Of a stretch of DNA of 64,000 nt, positions 1 to 8,606 are shown one piece after another. The first letter of the stretch is position 1. Each line of letters starts with the position of its first letter. The notes under the pieces were generated by a model. The model was given only the letters and a program-made list of their open reading frames with translations, searched no databases and was not told the DNA's origin. The DNA is taken from the NCBI GenBank assembly GCA_963667595.2, contig CAXXWD010000011.1, positions 1-64,000 on the forward strand, written 5' to 3'. The stretch is from JAHJQZ01 sp963667595. GTDB taxonomy: Bacteria; Pseudomonadota; Alphaproteobacteria; Rhizobiales; Devosiaceae. The translations under genes were made by a program, and so were the position numbers.

Positions 1-1389
1 GCCGGAAACGGTTGACCCCGACGATGACGTCCTCGCCGCGATCGACGCGCGCCTGGCGCAAGGCCGCCGCCTCCTCGATCCTCAATTTGGGCGTGCCTTG
101 CTGCACCGCCTTTGTCATGCCGCCGGCCTCTTCGACCTCGCGGATCAGGGCGCCGGCGCCCCGCGACCAGTTCGGCCGTCAGCGCCTCGATGTAGTAGGA
201 CCCGCCCAAGGGGTCGACGACGTCGGTCACCCGCGTTTCGTGCATGAGGATCAACTGGGTGTTGCGGGCGATACGGGCCGAAAAATCCGTTGGCAAAGCA
301 ATGGCTTCGTCGAAAGAGTTCGTGTGAAGCGACTGGGTGCCGCCCAGGACTGAGGCCAGCGCCTCGACGGTTGTGCGGACCACGTTGTTATAGGGGTCCT
401 GTTCGGTCAGGCTGACGCCGGAGGTCTGGCAATGGGTCCTCAGCATCAGCGAACGCGGATTTCTCGCCCCGAGGTCGGACATGATGGCACTCCAGAGCTG
501 GCGCGCCGCCCTCAGCTTGGCGATCTCGACGAAAAAGTTCATGCCGATGCCGAAAAAGAAGCTCAGCCGTCCGGCGAAGGCATCGATATCGAGCCCCTTG
601 TCCATCGCCGCCCGCACGTATTCCATGCCATCGGCCAGCGTATAGGCCAACTCCTGCACCGCCGTCGCGCCGGCCTCGTGCATGTGGTAGCCCGAGATCG
701 ATATCGAGTTGAATTTCGGCATGTTCTCGGCCGTATAGGCGATGATGTCGCCAACGATGCGCAATGCTCGGTTCGGGCGGATAAATATAGGTGTTGCGGA
801 CCATGAACTCCTTCAAAATATCGTTCTGAATGGTCCCCGAGAGCTTGTCCGTGTCACGCCCCTGTTCTTGGGCCGCCACGATATACATGGCCATGACCGG
901 AATGACGGCGCCGTTCATGGTCATCGAGACGGACATTTCATCGAGCGGGATGCCGTCGAACAGGGCCTTCATGTCCTCGACCGTGTCGATGGCGACACCC
1001 GCCTTGCCAACGTCGCCGACGACGCGCGGATGGTCGCTGTCATAACCGCGATGGGTGGCCAGATCAAAAGCGACCGACAACCCCTTCTGACCGGCCGCGA
1101 GGTTCTTGCGGTAGAATGCATTGCTCTCTTTAGCCGTTGAAAAACCTGCATATTGCCGGATCGTCCACGGCCGGTTGGCATACATTGTCGCCCTGACGCC
1201 ACGGGTGAACGGCGCTTCGCCCGGCATCTCGCCCGCCGCTGCCTCCGGCGTGTCCGAGGCGAAATAGACCGGCTTGACCGGCAACCCACCGTAATCGCGC
1301 GCGAGCGCTGTGAGCGGCTTGTCCTTGAGTTCGGTCTGTGCCCGGACGGCCCAGGCGTCGTAGGTGGCGGAAGAAATGGATTTCGACAT
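1..1389 (-). pseudogene. scpA: methylmalonyl-CoA mutase large subunit, frameshifted and cut by the window edge
   Basis: The B12-dependent mutase converts (R)-methylmalonyl-CoA to succinyl-CoA in propionate breakdown. About the first 460 of the roughly 710 residues usual for the family lie here, and the 3' end runs off the window. The TIM-barrel substrate domain is clear: RGVRATMYANRPWTIRQYAG, LSVAFDLATHRGYDSDHPRV, SVSMTMNGAVIPVMAMYI and, in a second frame, RTHCQTSGVSLTEQDPYNN. Two one-base insertions break the frame. One is near 763, where the PPEPS segment should continue MRIVGDIIAY. The other is in a C run at 159-162. Correcting both gives a continuous family-like protein, so a sequencing error is more likely than decay. 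The start at 1389 gives the expected N-terminus. The usual upstream partner, pccA, is reduced to a stub at 2095. Confidence 0.9.
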
Positions 1390-1402
1390 CTTTATCGAGT
1401 TC

Positions 1403-1440
1403 GCTCCCCTCCCCCTTGTGGGGAGGGGTTGGGGGTGGGG
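1403..1440 (+). repeat. GC-rich palindromic repeat, copy 1
   Basis: A 38-bp element with a CTCCCC...GGGGAG stem around TTGTG, followed by a G-rich tail. It matches the copy at 1945-1982 at 37 of 38 positions and lies at the 3' edge of the DUF559 gene, just upstream of the mutase start. Confidence 0.85.
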
Positions 1441-1789
1441 GGCTCATCGGCACCGATAGCAAGTCCAAGCGCATGGTGGATGGTCGCCAGCACACCATTC
1501 AAATTGCACGTGATGTCGTGGTTGGTGAAACGGAGGACATCGTAGCCTTCGCTTTTGAAGAAAAGATCGCGCTTCCGGTCGTATTCAACCGTGTCGCCCG
1601 TGCAGATGACCATCGACCTCGATGGCCAGTTTAGCGCCATGGCAGATGAAGTCAGCGAAATACGGCCCAATCGGCACCTGCCTGCGGAAATGAAAACCAA
1701 GAGACTTGAACTGCTTGAGTTCACGCCACAGGGTCTTCTCCGGTTGCGGCGAATTCTTGCGCAGATCTCTGGCTCTTTCGATTGTTGCT

Positions 1790-1826
1790 CCCCCCACCCT
1801 CAATCCCTCCCCACAAGGGGGAGGGA
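1790..1826 (-). repeat. GC-rich palindromic repeat, copy 2 (inverted)
   Basis: The same palindromic core as copies 1 and 3, in the opposite orientation and slightly diverged in the G-rich tail. It covers the probable 5' end of the DUF559 gene, so translation of that gene reads through it. Confidence 0.8.
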
Positions 1827-1879
1827 AGCCGGCGTGGCCAGCCCTTTGTCCCAAACCGAATACCGCAATGTTCCCCTCA

Positions 1880-2095
1880 TCATGCCTCCCCGAACGCCAT
1901 GATCACCTCATCGACCGCCAATATTGCAACTGGCAAACCAGCTCGCTCCCCTCCCCCTTGTGGGGAGGGGTTGGGGGTGGGTGTCTCGTCCGGCACCATA
2001 AAAGCCAGCACGGCGCTTTTCCCTTGTGGAGAGCGAGACCGGCGTTTTGTAGCCGCGATCTCGCCACGATCGGCGATGCGGATCTTGTTGAACAC
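1880..2095 (-). pseudogene. stub of an acyl-CoA carboxylase biotin-carboxylase gene (pccA/accC-like)
   Basis: A GTG start with a strong ribosome site (AAGGAAGGA) opens a frame whose first 14 residues, MFNKIRIADRGEIA, match the universal biotin-carboxylase N-terminus (MFxKIxIAxRGEIA) at 11 of 14 positions. After residue 14 (base 2054) similarity stops, and the frame reads through palindromic repeat copy 3 to a stop at 1880. The propionyl-CoA carboxylase alpha gene commonly lies upstream of the mutase gene in Hyphomicrobiales, so the stub sits where pccA is expected. Almost 2 kb of gene would be missing. The identification rests on 14 residues plus gene context. Confidence 0.6.
1945..1982 (+). 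repeat. GC-rich palindromic repeat, copy 3
   Basis: Nearly identical to copy 1 and in the same orientation. It lies between the DUF559 gene and the 14-codon pccA-like stub. Copies 1 and 3 are direct repeats 542 bp apart, enclosing the nuclease gene and the inverted copy 2. Confidence 0.85.
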
Positions 2096-2104
2096 GTCCT
2101 TCCT

Positions 2105-2622
2105 TTATGCGCTCCCCAACAGCGCCCGATAGATGTCCGCCGTTTCGGCGTCGTAGCAACAAAAAATCACTTGGTCGATCGCCCCGCCTTTCGCGAGCCA
2201 GTCGGAAACCGTCTTGACGGCAATCTCGGCCGCCGGCCGGCGCGGATAGCCGAAAACGCCGGTCGAAATGGCCGAAAATGCCACTGATTTGCACCCCAGA
2301 TCCGCCGCCACCTCCAGCGAACGCCGATAGACCGACGCCAACAAACCCGCCTCCCCCGCGCTTGCCGCCATGCCAGATCGGCCCGACCGCATGGATGACG
2401 AATTTGGCCGGCAAATTGTAGCCCTTGGTGGCTTTCGCATCCCCCGTCGCACACCCCATGGAGCGTCCGGCATTCCGCCAAAAGCCCAGGCCCCGCTGCC
2501 CGATGGATCGCCCCGTCGACGCCCCCGCCGCCGAGCACCGCTTCGTCGGCGGCATTGACGATGGCATCGACCTCAAGAGTGGTGATGTCGGCACGAAGAT
2601 GGGACAAGCGAGAACGGGTCAT
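2105..2622 (-). pseudogene. macro-domain protein (O-acetyl-ADP-ribose deacetylase family), frameshifted
   Basis: Macro domains bind ADP-ribose and often hydrolyse O-acetyl-ADP-ribose or mono-ADP-ribosylated proteins. The pieces occur in three frames: LRADITTLEVDAIVNAADE and GGGGVDGAIHRAAGPGLLAE, then YNLPAKFVIHAVGPIWHGG, then VAFSAISTGVFGYPRRPAAE and the C-terminus ending LLGSA. Each switch is a one-base insertion in a C run, at 2454-2457 and 2353-2357. With both removed the protein is about 170 residues, the normal size. The start at 2622 (MTRSRLSHLR) begins the family N-terminus. It ends 10 bases before the pccA-like stub, so the two may have been co-transcribed. Confidence 0.85.
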
Positions 2623-2780
2623 CGTCTCGCCCCCACTATGTGGCCCAAGCATCGTGAAACAACCATCACCCAGATCCTCAAACAGCGGCACAGTCTTCTC
2701 AAGATCACTTCTCAGTAGAGCACGATAGCTATCGGCACGAAACCGATTCGGATCTGCTGCCCGGCGGATCGCGGATTACT

Positions 2781-2813
2781 GACAAAACAAAGGAGCGAAG
2801 CTTTTTTCGCTCC
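2781..2813 (-). terminator. Rho-independent terminator of the aap operon
   Basis: Read on the minus strand, GGAGCGAA and TTCGCTCC form an 8-bp stem with a 6-base loop, followed by a T-rich run. It lies about 30 bases after the aapP stop. Confidence 0.85.
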
Positions 2814-2844
2814 GCTCCCGTGCCGAATTTTGACGGTGCAGTGT

Positions 2845-3651
2845 TTAGTGCAGGATCTGGGACAGGAAGAGCTTGGTCCGCTCGTGTTGCGGGTTGTGGA
2901 AGAATTCTTCCGGCTCGTTCTGTTCGACGATCTGGCCCTGATCCATGAAGATGACGCGGTTGGCCACCTGGCGCGCGAAAGCCCATTTCGTGGGTCACGC
3001 ACAGCATGGTCATGCCGTCTTCGGCGAGCTTGCACCATGACGTCGAGCACTTCCTTGATCATTTCCGGATCGAGCGCCGAGGTCGGTTCGTCGAACAGCA
3101 TGACCTTGGGGTTCATGCACAAGCGACCGGGCTATGGCGACGCGCTGCTGCTGACCGCCGGAGAGCTGGCCGGGGAACTTGTTGGCCTGTTCCGGGAATC
3201 TTGACCGGTCTCGAGGATAGTGCATGGCGGCTTCTTCGGCCTCGGCCTTGGGAACGCCCCTGACCCAGATCGGCGCCAGCGTGCAGTTTTGCAGGATTGT
3301 CAGATGCGGGAACAGGTTGAAGTGCTGAAACACCATGCCGACTTCACGCCTGACTTCGTCGACCGCCTTGAGGTCGTTGGTCAGTTCGATGCCGTCGACG
3401 ACGATCTGGCCTTCCTGGTGCTCTTCGAGCCGGTTGATACAGCGGATGAGCGTCGACTTGCCCGAGCCCGACGGCCCGGCGATGACGATGCGTTCGCCCT
3501 TCATCACCTTGAGGTTGATGTCCCGCAACACATGGAAATCGCCGAACCACTTGTGCATGTCGATGATCTCGACCGCAACTTCGGTGGTCGAGGCCGTCAG
3601 CTTCGAGCGTTTGACCTGTTCCATTCCGCTATCGGTGCTGTCCGTGCTCAT
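2845..3651 (-). pseudogene. aapP: general L-amino-acid ABC transporter ATPase AapP, with six one-base insertions
   Basis: This is the ATPase of the broad-specificity amino-acid importer AapJQMP. Walker A is GPSGSGKST at residues 59-67, followed by the Q-loop region GMVFQHFNLFPH, the signature LSGGQQQR, Walker B LFDEPTSALD and the switch VTHEMGF. The C-terminus ends LFLSQILH. Reading it needs all three frames. Extra bases sit near 3215, 3207, 3194, 3121, 3029 and 2979; the six add exactly two codons, so the end is back in the starting frame. Six insertions and no deletions or stops within 240 bp point to poor sequence rather than gene death. It starts 5 bases after aapM. Confidence 0.88.
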
Positions 3652-3656
3652 GCGTT

Positions 3657-4829
3657 TTACCTTTTATGTCCGGTATTCAGTCGGTTTTCCATGAAAATGG
3701 AATAACGCGACATCGAGAAACAGAAGACCCAGAACACCGCGGCGGCAAAGATATAGCCGGTAATGGCCTGGGTTGGGGAGGTCCAGTCGAGATCCGAGGT
3801 CGAGGATTGCACGGTTTTCAAAAGATCGAAAATACCGATGATCGAGACCAGCGACGTATCCTTGAACAGGGCGATGAAGGTGTTCACGATGCCGGGGATG
3901 ACGTGTTTGAGCGCCTGGGGAAGAATGATGAAAAGCATCGATTTCCAGTAGTTGAGACCCAGCGCCGACGCCGCTTCGTACTGCCCCTTGGGCAAAGCCT
4001 GCAACCCGCCGCGCACCACTTCCGCCATATAGGCGGAGTTGAACAGCGCCACGCCGACCAGGGCGCGCAACAGTTTGTCGACGGTCATGCCCGACGGCAC
4101 GAAAAGCGGCAGCATGACCGAGGCCATGAACAGAACCGTGATCAACGGCACGGCACGCCACAATTCGATGAAGGCGATGGACAGCATCCTGATGACATGC
4201 AGCTTGGATTGTCGTCCCAGCGCCAACAGGATGCCGAGCGGCAACGAAGAAACGATGCCGACCAGCCCGATGATCAGCGTGACGGTCAGACCGCCCCACT
4301 TTTCGGTGGGCACGGGCTCGAGCCCGAGCACGCCACCATTGAGCAGGTAGAAGACCACAACCGGATAGACCAGAAAGAACAGGGCCGCATTGATGATCTT
4401 GAACGGCGCTTCCGGCCACAGGAGCGGAACGATGAGGACAAGGCCGAAGAAAAAGACGAGATTCACGCGCCAGTGCGACATGAATTCGGCAAAAAGCCCC
4501 GTCTGCGCGTCCCAATAGGGATCCGGCGGGAAGAAGCCGTAGATGAAGAAGTCCATGCGGGCCCAGATATAGGCCCAGCAGGCGCCGGTACTGGTGGCGC
4601 GGCAGGCTTCGCCGTTCTCGGCGACGAAAACCGCGTTGCCGATGAAGAAATTGTAGAGAATGGGAACCGCCCAGACGATGAAGGCGAGCCCCAGGATCGT
4701 CATGATGGAGTTGCCCGGCGTCGAGAACAGGTTCCGGCGCGCCCAGGCGCCAAATCCGAGACTGTTCGCCGGTGCCGGCCTGACCGGCGCCATTTCCGTG
4801 CGGACGTAAACCAGATTTTGAGTGCTCAT
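3657..4829 (-). CDS. aapM: general L-amino-acid ABC transporter permease AapM
   Basis: Inner-membrane permease of the Aap system, 390 residues, with several hydrophobic helices and the permease coupling motif region EVVRGGLQALPKGQYEAASALGL before the C-terminal helices. The long N-terminal part with an extra periplasmic loop is typical of AapM compared with ordinary HisM-type permeases. The start at 4829 (MSTQNLVYVR) was chosen over an in-frame ATG 12 codons upstream, because the latter lies inside aapQ; the chosen start falls 7 bases after the aapQ stop. It is expected to pair with AapQ as a heterodimer on the AapP ATPase. Confidence 0.95.
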   Translation of the reverse strand: MSTQNLVYVRTEMAPVRPAPANSLGFGAWARRNLFSTPGNSIMTILGLAFIVWAVPILYNFFIGNAVFVAENGEACRATSTGACWAYIWARMDFFIYGFFPPDPYWDAQTGLFAEFMSHWRVNLVFFFGLVLIVPLLWPEAPFKIINAALFFLVYPVVVFYLLNGGVLGLEPVPTEKWGGLTVTLIIGLVGIVSSLPLGILLALGRQSKLHVIRMLSIAFIELWRAVPLITVLFMASVMLPLFVPSGMTVDKLLRALVGVALFNSAYMAEVVRGGLQALPKGQYEAASALGLNYWKSMLFIILPQALKHVIPGIVNTFIALFKDTSLVSIIGIFDLLKTVQSSTSDLDWTSPTQAITGYIFAAAVFWVFCFSMSRYSIFMENRLNTGHKR

Positions 4830-4836
4830 TGGCCGG

Positions 4837-6027
4837 TCACCGTTCCACCAATGCGACACGCGCATTGTACCAGTTCATGAATGCCGAGGTCAGAAGCGAC
4901 AGGGTCAGATAGACCAGCATCGTAATGAACACGACCTCGATCGCCCGCCCCGACTGATTGAGCGTGGTGTTCATGAACACGCTGACCAGATCGGGATAGC
5001 CGATGGCGATGGCGAGAGACGAGTTCTTGGTGAGGTTGAGATACTGGCTGGCCAGTGGCGGCACGATCACGCGCATCGCCTGGGGAATGATGACCAGACG
5101 CAGGAGATCTGAATTCTTGAGCCCGAGGGCCTGCGCCGCTTCCGTCTGGCCGTAGCTGACCGACTGGATGCCGGCCCGGACGGTCTCGGAAATGAACGTC
5201 GCGGTATAAAGAATCAAGCCCAGGCACAAGGCGACGAGTTCGGGAGGCAGACCGATGCCGCCCTTGTAGTTGAAGCCCTTGAGAACGGGCAATTCCACGC
5301 TGACCTCGGTTCCCGACACCATGGCGGCCAGAAGCGGCAACAGCACCAGCATGCCGACAGACGTCCAGAAAACCGGGAAGCGCTTGCCGGTCATGTCGAG
5401 CCGGCGATGGGCCCAGCGGCTGAGGACCACGATGGCAACGATCACCACGGCCAGCGTCGCATAGACCCACACGAACTTGTCGTCGACGATAAGGGACGGC
5501 AGGTTGAGCCCGCGCTGGTTGAGAATGATGCTGTCGAAAACGACGATGCTGTTCTTGACGCCCGGCAGCGATTTCAGAACCGCGAAATACCAGAAGACCA
5601 GTTGCAAAAGCAGCGGCACGTTCCGAAGCGTTTCCACATAGATCAGCGCCAGCTTGGAGATGATCCAGTTGTTCGACAATCTGGCGATGCCGATGAGGAA
5701 CCCCAGAATCGTGGCGAAGAAAATGCCGATGGCCGCGACCAGAAGCGTGTTGAGCACGCCAACCAGAAACGCCGCCGCATAGGTCGACGCCCGGCTGTAG
5801 GGGATCAGCGAAAACTGGATATCGAAGCCCGAAGTAAACCAGAAAAAGTCAAAACCGGTCGTTTTGTTCTGTCTGGCCAGGTTGGCCATTGTGTTATCGG
5901 CGATGAACCAGACAAAGCCGACCAGAACGGCGAGGGTGAGTAACTGATAAAACCGACCCCTGACGATGGGATCGTTCAGAAATGATGAACGCGACGAAGT
6001 GTGACGCGCTTGGGTGTTTTGCGTCAT
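4837..6027 (-). CDS. aapQ: general L-amino-acid ABC transporter permease AapQ
   Basis: Inner-membrane permease, 396 residues. A first helix lies near residues 30-45, and a large loop follows (FDFFWFTSGFDIQFSLIPYS), as in AapQ/BztB proteins. The coupling region ISETVRAGIQSVSYGQTEAA precedes ALGLKNSDLLRLVIIPQA and the conserved LNLTKNSSLAIAIGYPDLV. It forms the transmembrane channel with AapM. It begins 107 bases after aapJ, across a strong stem-loop (6098-6121), so its expression is probably lower than that of the binding protein. Confidence 0.95.
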   Translation of the reverse strand: MTQNTQARHTSSRSSFLNDPIVRGRFYQLLTLAVLVGFVWFIADNTMANLARQNKTTGFDFFWFTSGFDIQFSLIPYSRASTYAAAFLVGVLNTLLVAAIGIFFATILGFLIGIARLSNNWIISKLALIYVETLRNVPLLLQLVFWYFAVLKSLPGVKNSIVVFDSIILNQRGLNLPSLIVDDKFVWVYATLAVVIVAIVVLSRWAHRRLDMTGKRFPVFWTSVGMLVLLPLLAAMVSGTEVSVELPVLKGFNYKGGIGLPPELVALCLGLILYTATFISETVRAGIQSVSYGQTEAAQALGLKNSDLLRLVIIPQAMRVIVPPLASQYLNLTKNSSLAIAIGYPDLVSVFMNTTLNQSGRAIEVVFITMLVYLTLSLLTSAFMNWYNARVALVER

Positions 6028-6097
6028 TTGTCTACCGTTCCGACAATCAAGGTGACCGTTTTCCGAGGCGCGAAAGCGCGCTTCGGACCAAACGATC

Positions 6098-6121
6098 CGG
6101 CGCCATCATGGGCGCCGGACC
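6098..6121 (-). terminator. intercistronic stem-loop between aapJ and aapQ
   Basis: A perfect 9-bp inverted repeat (TCCGGCGCC / GGCGCCGGA, 6-base loop) lies 13 bases after the aapJ stop. A second imperfect stem lies next to it at about 6065-6089. There is no T run, so it more likely stabilises the aapJ message or reduces read-through than ends transcription. Confidence 0.7.
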
Positions 6122-6134
6122 TCGTGTCACAAGA

Positions 6135-7151
6135 CTAGCGGATCGGCGGAGCGTACTGCAGGCCGCCTTGGGTCCACAGCGCATTGAGACCGCGATCCAG
6201 ACCCATGGTGGTGTCCGGACCGACATTGCGTTCGAACATTTCGCCGTAATTGCCGAGGGCCTTGATGATCTTGTAGGCCCAATCCTTGTCGAGGCCGAGC
6301 GGCGTGCCGAAGTCGCCTTCGACGCCGAGCAGACGCTTGACGGAGGGATTCTCGGACGCCAGCATGTCGTCGACATTTGCCTGGGTCACGCCGAGTTCTT
6401 CGGCCTGGAGGATCGCGAAATACACCCAGCGGGCGATCTTGAACCAGGTGTCGTCGCCCTGGCGGACCACCGGAGCCAGCGGCTCCTTGGAGATGATCTC
6501 GGGCAGGATGATGAAGTCCTTGGGATTGGCGAAGCGCGTACGGTCCGCGGCCAGGCCCGAGGCGTCAGTGGTGTAGGAGTCGCACCGACCGCCTTCGAAG
6601 GCGGCGATGGTTTCGGGACGACCGGCAAAGACGACCGGGGTGTAGTCAAGACCATTGGCCGAGAAGTAGTCGGCCAGGTTCAATTCGGTCGTGGTGCCGG
6701 ACTGCACGCAGATATTGGCGCCTTCCAGTTCCTTGACGGAGGTAACGCCGCTGTTCTTGTTCACCATGAAGCCCTGGCCATCATAGAACATCGTGCCGAC
6801 GAAGCTGATGCCCTGCGTGGTGTCGCGGCTCATGGTCCAGGTGGTGGTGCGGCTGAGAATGTCGATTTCGCCCGAGGCCAGGGCGACAAGACGTTCGCCG
6901 GTGGTCAGCGGAGTGAAACGGACGGCGTTGGGGTCGTTGAAGACGGCGGCGGCCACGGCGCGGCAATAATCGACGTCGATACCGGACCAGTTGTTGTTCT
7001 CGTCAGGAATCGAGAAGCCGGCGACACCTTCGGTCACGCCACACTGGATGTAGCCTTTCGCCTTGACGTCCGCCAGCGTGTCGGCGGAGGCCGCTGAAAT
7101 GCTCATTCCAAGCGCCGCAACTGCTGCGACAATCAGGAGTTTCTTGTTCAT
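6135..7151 (-). CDS. aapJ: general L-amino-acid ABC transporter periplasmic binding protein AapJ
   Basis: Periplasmic amino-acid receptor of the Aap importer, 338 residues. The N-terminus MNKKLLIVAAVAALGMSISAAS, cleaved after SAASA, is a Sec signal peptide. The mature part starts with TLADVKAKGYIQCGVTEG and carries the SBP_bac_3 landmarks GFSIPDENNNWSGIDVDYCR and LTTGERLVALASGEIDILSR. The C-terminus (GLNALWTQGGLQYAPPIR) is typical of AapJ/BztA. The start at 7151 was preferred over an ATG 21 codons upstream because it begins the signal peptide directly. It is the first gene of aapJQMP and is divergent from the cystathionine beta-lyase gene. Confidence 0.96.
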   Translation of the reverse strand: MNKKLLIVAAVAALGMSISAASADTLADVKAKGYIQCGVTEGVAGFSIPDENNNWSGIDVDYCRAVAAAVFNDPNAVRFTPLTTGERLVALASGEIDILSRTTTWTMSRDTTQGISFVGTMFYDGQGFMVNKNSGVTSVKELEGANICVQSGTTTELNLADYFSANGLDYTPVVFAGRPETIAAFEGGRCDSYTTDASGLAADRTRFANPKDFIILPEIISKEPLAPVVRQGDDTWFKIARWVYFAILQAEELGVTQANVDDMLASENPSVKRLLGVEGDFGTPLGLDKDWAYKIIKALGNYGEMFERNVGPDTTMGLDRGLNALWTQGGLQYAPPIR

Positions 7152-7209
7152 GAGGTTGCCCTTTGTTCCAAACCCTAAATCCCGGAGGCGAATTTCGCCT
7201 TTACGGGAA

Positions 7210-7235
7210 ATCACCGATGATTGGTTCCCGGTGAT
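7210..7235. promoter_or_regulatory. inverted repeat in the aapJ / metC divergent region
   Basis: ATCACCG and CGGTGAT are perfect 7-bp arms separated by 12 bases, about 60 bp upstream of the aapJ start, in the 246-bp region shared with the divergent lyase gene. It could be an operator or a leader hairpin. No regulator can be named. Confidence 0.3.
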
Positions 7236-7397
7236 GATAAGGACATCGAAGCCTATTCTTTATCCGTTGGTCAAGACTGCACTTTCATTAAGCAGCATTT
7301 GATGGCCAGATTCTGCCTTTGAAGCCCGATTCCACACTAGGCGCGACGTCTGGACGCATGACACTGGACATTTCGGCGCGGTGCGTGCTTTCACAAC

Positions 7398-8606
7398 ATG
7401 ACAATCCTGAACACTAAAGAAATGGCAGACGACGTGTCCGACTCCTCGAAACAACCCGAAACCGTTCTCACGCATGGCGGCCGCAACCCGGCCGCCCATT
7501 TCGGTTTCGTCAATACACCCGTCTTCCGCGGATCGACGGTTCTTTTTCCCGATTTCGACACCTTGTCGAACCGAACGCAGACCTATTCGTACGGACGGCA
7601 TGGCAATCCCAGCACCGACGCCGTCGAGCAGATCGTTTCCGAGCTCGAAGGCGCCGCGGGAACCAAGCTGGCGCCATCCGGGCTCAGCGCCATCACCACG
7701 GCGCTTCTGTCGGTCCTTTCCGCCGGCGACGATCTTCTGGTTACCGACAGCGCCTACGAACCGACGCGCAATTTCTGCAATTCCGTTCTCAAGCGCATGA
7801 ACATCACGACGCGATATTACGATCCGCGCATCGGCGCGGGCATCGCCGATCTGATCGCGCCGAACACCCGAGCCATCTTCACCGAAAGCCCCGGTTCGCT
7901 GACCTTCGAAATCCAGGACCTGCCGGCCATTTCCGACGCCGCCCACAAGACCGGCGCCAAGGTGATCATCGACAATTCCTGGGCCACGCCGCTTTACTAC
8001 AAGCCGTTCGAACTGGGCGCCGATATCGTCGTTCATGCCGGCACCAAGATGTTCGTGGGCCATTCCGACGCCATGTCCGGCACCATTTCAGCCAATGCGG
8101 AAACCCTTCCGCAGATGCTGGAAACCTACAGGTCCCTGGGTGTGTGCGCCGCATCCGACGACGCGTATCTCATCACGCGCGGGCTCAGGACTCTTGCCAT
8201 TCGCATGGCGGAACACCAGCGCCGCGCCCTCGACATCGCCACCTGGCTTCAGAGCCAGCCGGGCGTCATCCGGGTCCTGCACCCTGCCCTACGCGAACAC
8301 CCGGACCATCATTTGTTCGAACGCGATTTCACCGGCTCGGGCTCGCTGTTTTCTTTTATATTGGAGCCGGCGTCGCGCAAGGCCATTGCCGCCATGGTGG
8401 ACGGCATGCGCCTGTTCGGTATGGGCTATTCCTGGGGCGGCTATGAAAGCCTGATCGTGCCCAGCGATCCGGCGCACACCCGCACGGCCGTTTTGTGGAC
8501 CGAAGAGGGCAATCTGTTCCGCACCCATATCGGATTCGAGGATATCGACGACCTCAAGTCGGATCTTGCCGACGGGATCGCACGTTATTTCGCCGCAGAA
8601 TCATGA
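7398..8606 (+). CDS. metC: cystathionine beta-lyase
   Basis: A PLP enzyme of the Cys/Met metabolism family. Beta-lyases cleave cystathionine to homocysteine, pyruvate and ammonia in methionine synthesis. It has 402 residues, as usual. Seen in the sequence are the N-terminal PVFRGSTVLFP, the PLP phosphate region APSGLSAITTALL, the cofactor-stacking YYDP region, IIDNSWATPLYYKP, and the Schiff-base lysine K217 in HAGTKMFVGHSD. The C-terminal YSWGGYESLIVP fits beta-lyase rather than gamma-synthase. The gene is divergent from aapJ. Its stop overlaps the stop region of the convergent PAP2 gene by 6 bases, leaving no room for a separate terminator. Confidence 0.93.
   Translation: MTILNTKEMADDVSDSSKQPETVLTHGGRNPAAHFGFVNTPVFRGSTVLFPDFDTLSNRTQTYSYGRHGNPSTDAVEQIVSELEGAAGTKLAPSGLSAITTALLSVLSAGDDLLVTDSAYEPTRNFCNSVLKRMNITTRYYDPRIGAGIADLIAPNTRAIFTESPGSLTFEIQDLPAISDAAHKTGAKVIIDNSWATPLYYKPFELGADIVVHAGTKMFVGHSDAMSGTISANAETLPQMLETYRSLGVCAASDDAYLITRGLRTLAIRMAEHQRRALDIATWLQSQPGVIRVLHPALREHPDHHLFERDFTGSGSLFSFILEPASRKAIAAMVDGMRLFGMGYSWGGYESLIVPSDPAHTRTAVLWTEEGNLFRTHIGFEDIDDLKSDLADGIARYFAAES

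Larger units (their letters stand above)
1392..1854 (-). pseudogene. DUF559 (Vsr-like endonuclease domain) protein, frameshifted
   Basis: DUF559 proteins carry a PD-(D/E)XK/Vsr-like nuclease fold; their cellular role is mostly unknown. Here RARDLRKNS, EKTLWRELKQF, FHFRRQVPIGPYFADFICH and LAIEVDGHLHG give the N-terminal half. DTVEYDRKRDLFFKSEGYDVLRF continues in another frame, after a one-base insertion in the C run at 1597-1599. The true start is unclear, because the open frame upstream reads through a palindromic repeat (1790-1826). The C-terminus likewise runs into a second repeat copy and ends in repeat-encoded residues PTPNPSPQGGG. The gene sits between a truncated pccA stub and the mutase gene, suggesting it arrived with the repeats. 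Confidence 0.75.

Noticed and set aside
3666..4880. A 404-residue open frame antisense to aapM.
   Set aside because: aapM lies in the conserved aapJQMP order with clear helices. The antisense product is Arg/Asp/Glu/His-rich and featureless.
7260..8063. A 267-residue open frame antisense to the cystathionine beta-lyase gene.
   Set aside because: The plus-strand lyase has a complete set of PLP motifs. The antisense frame ends in the divergent promoter region.
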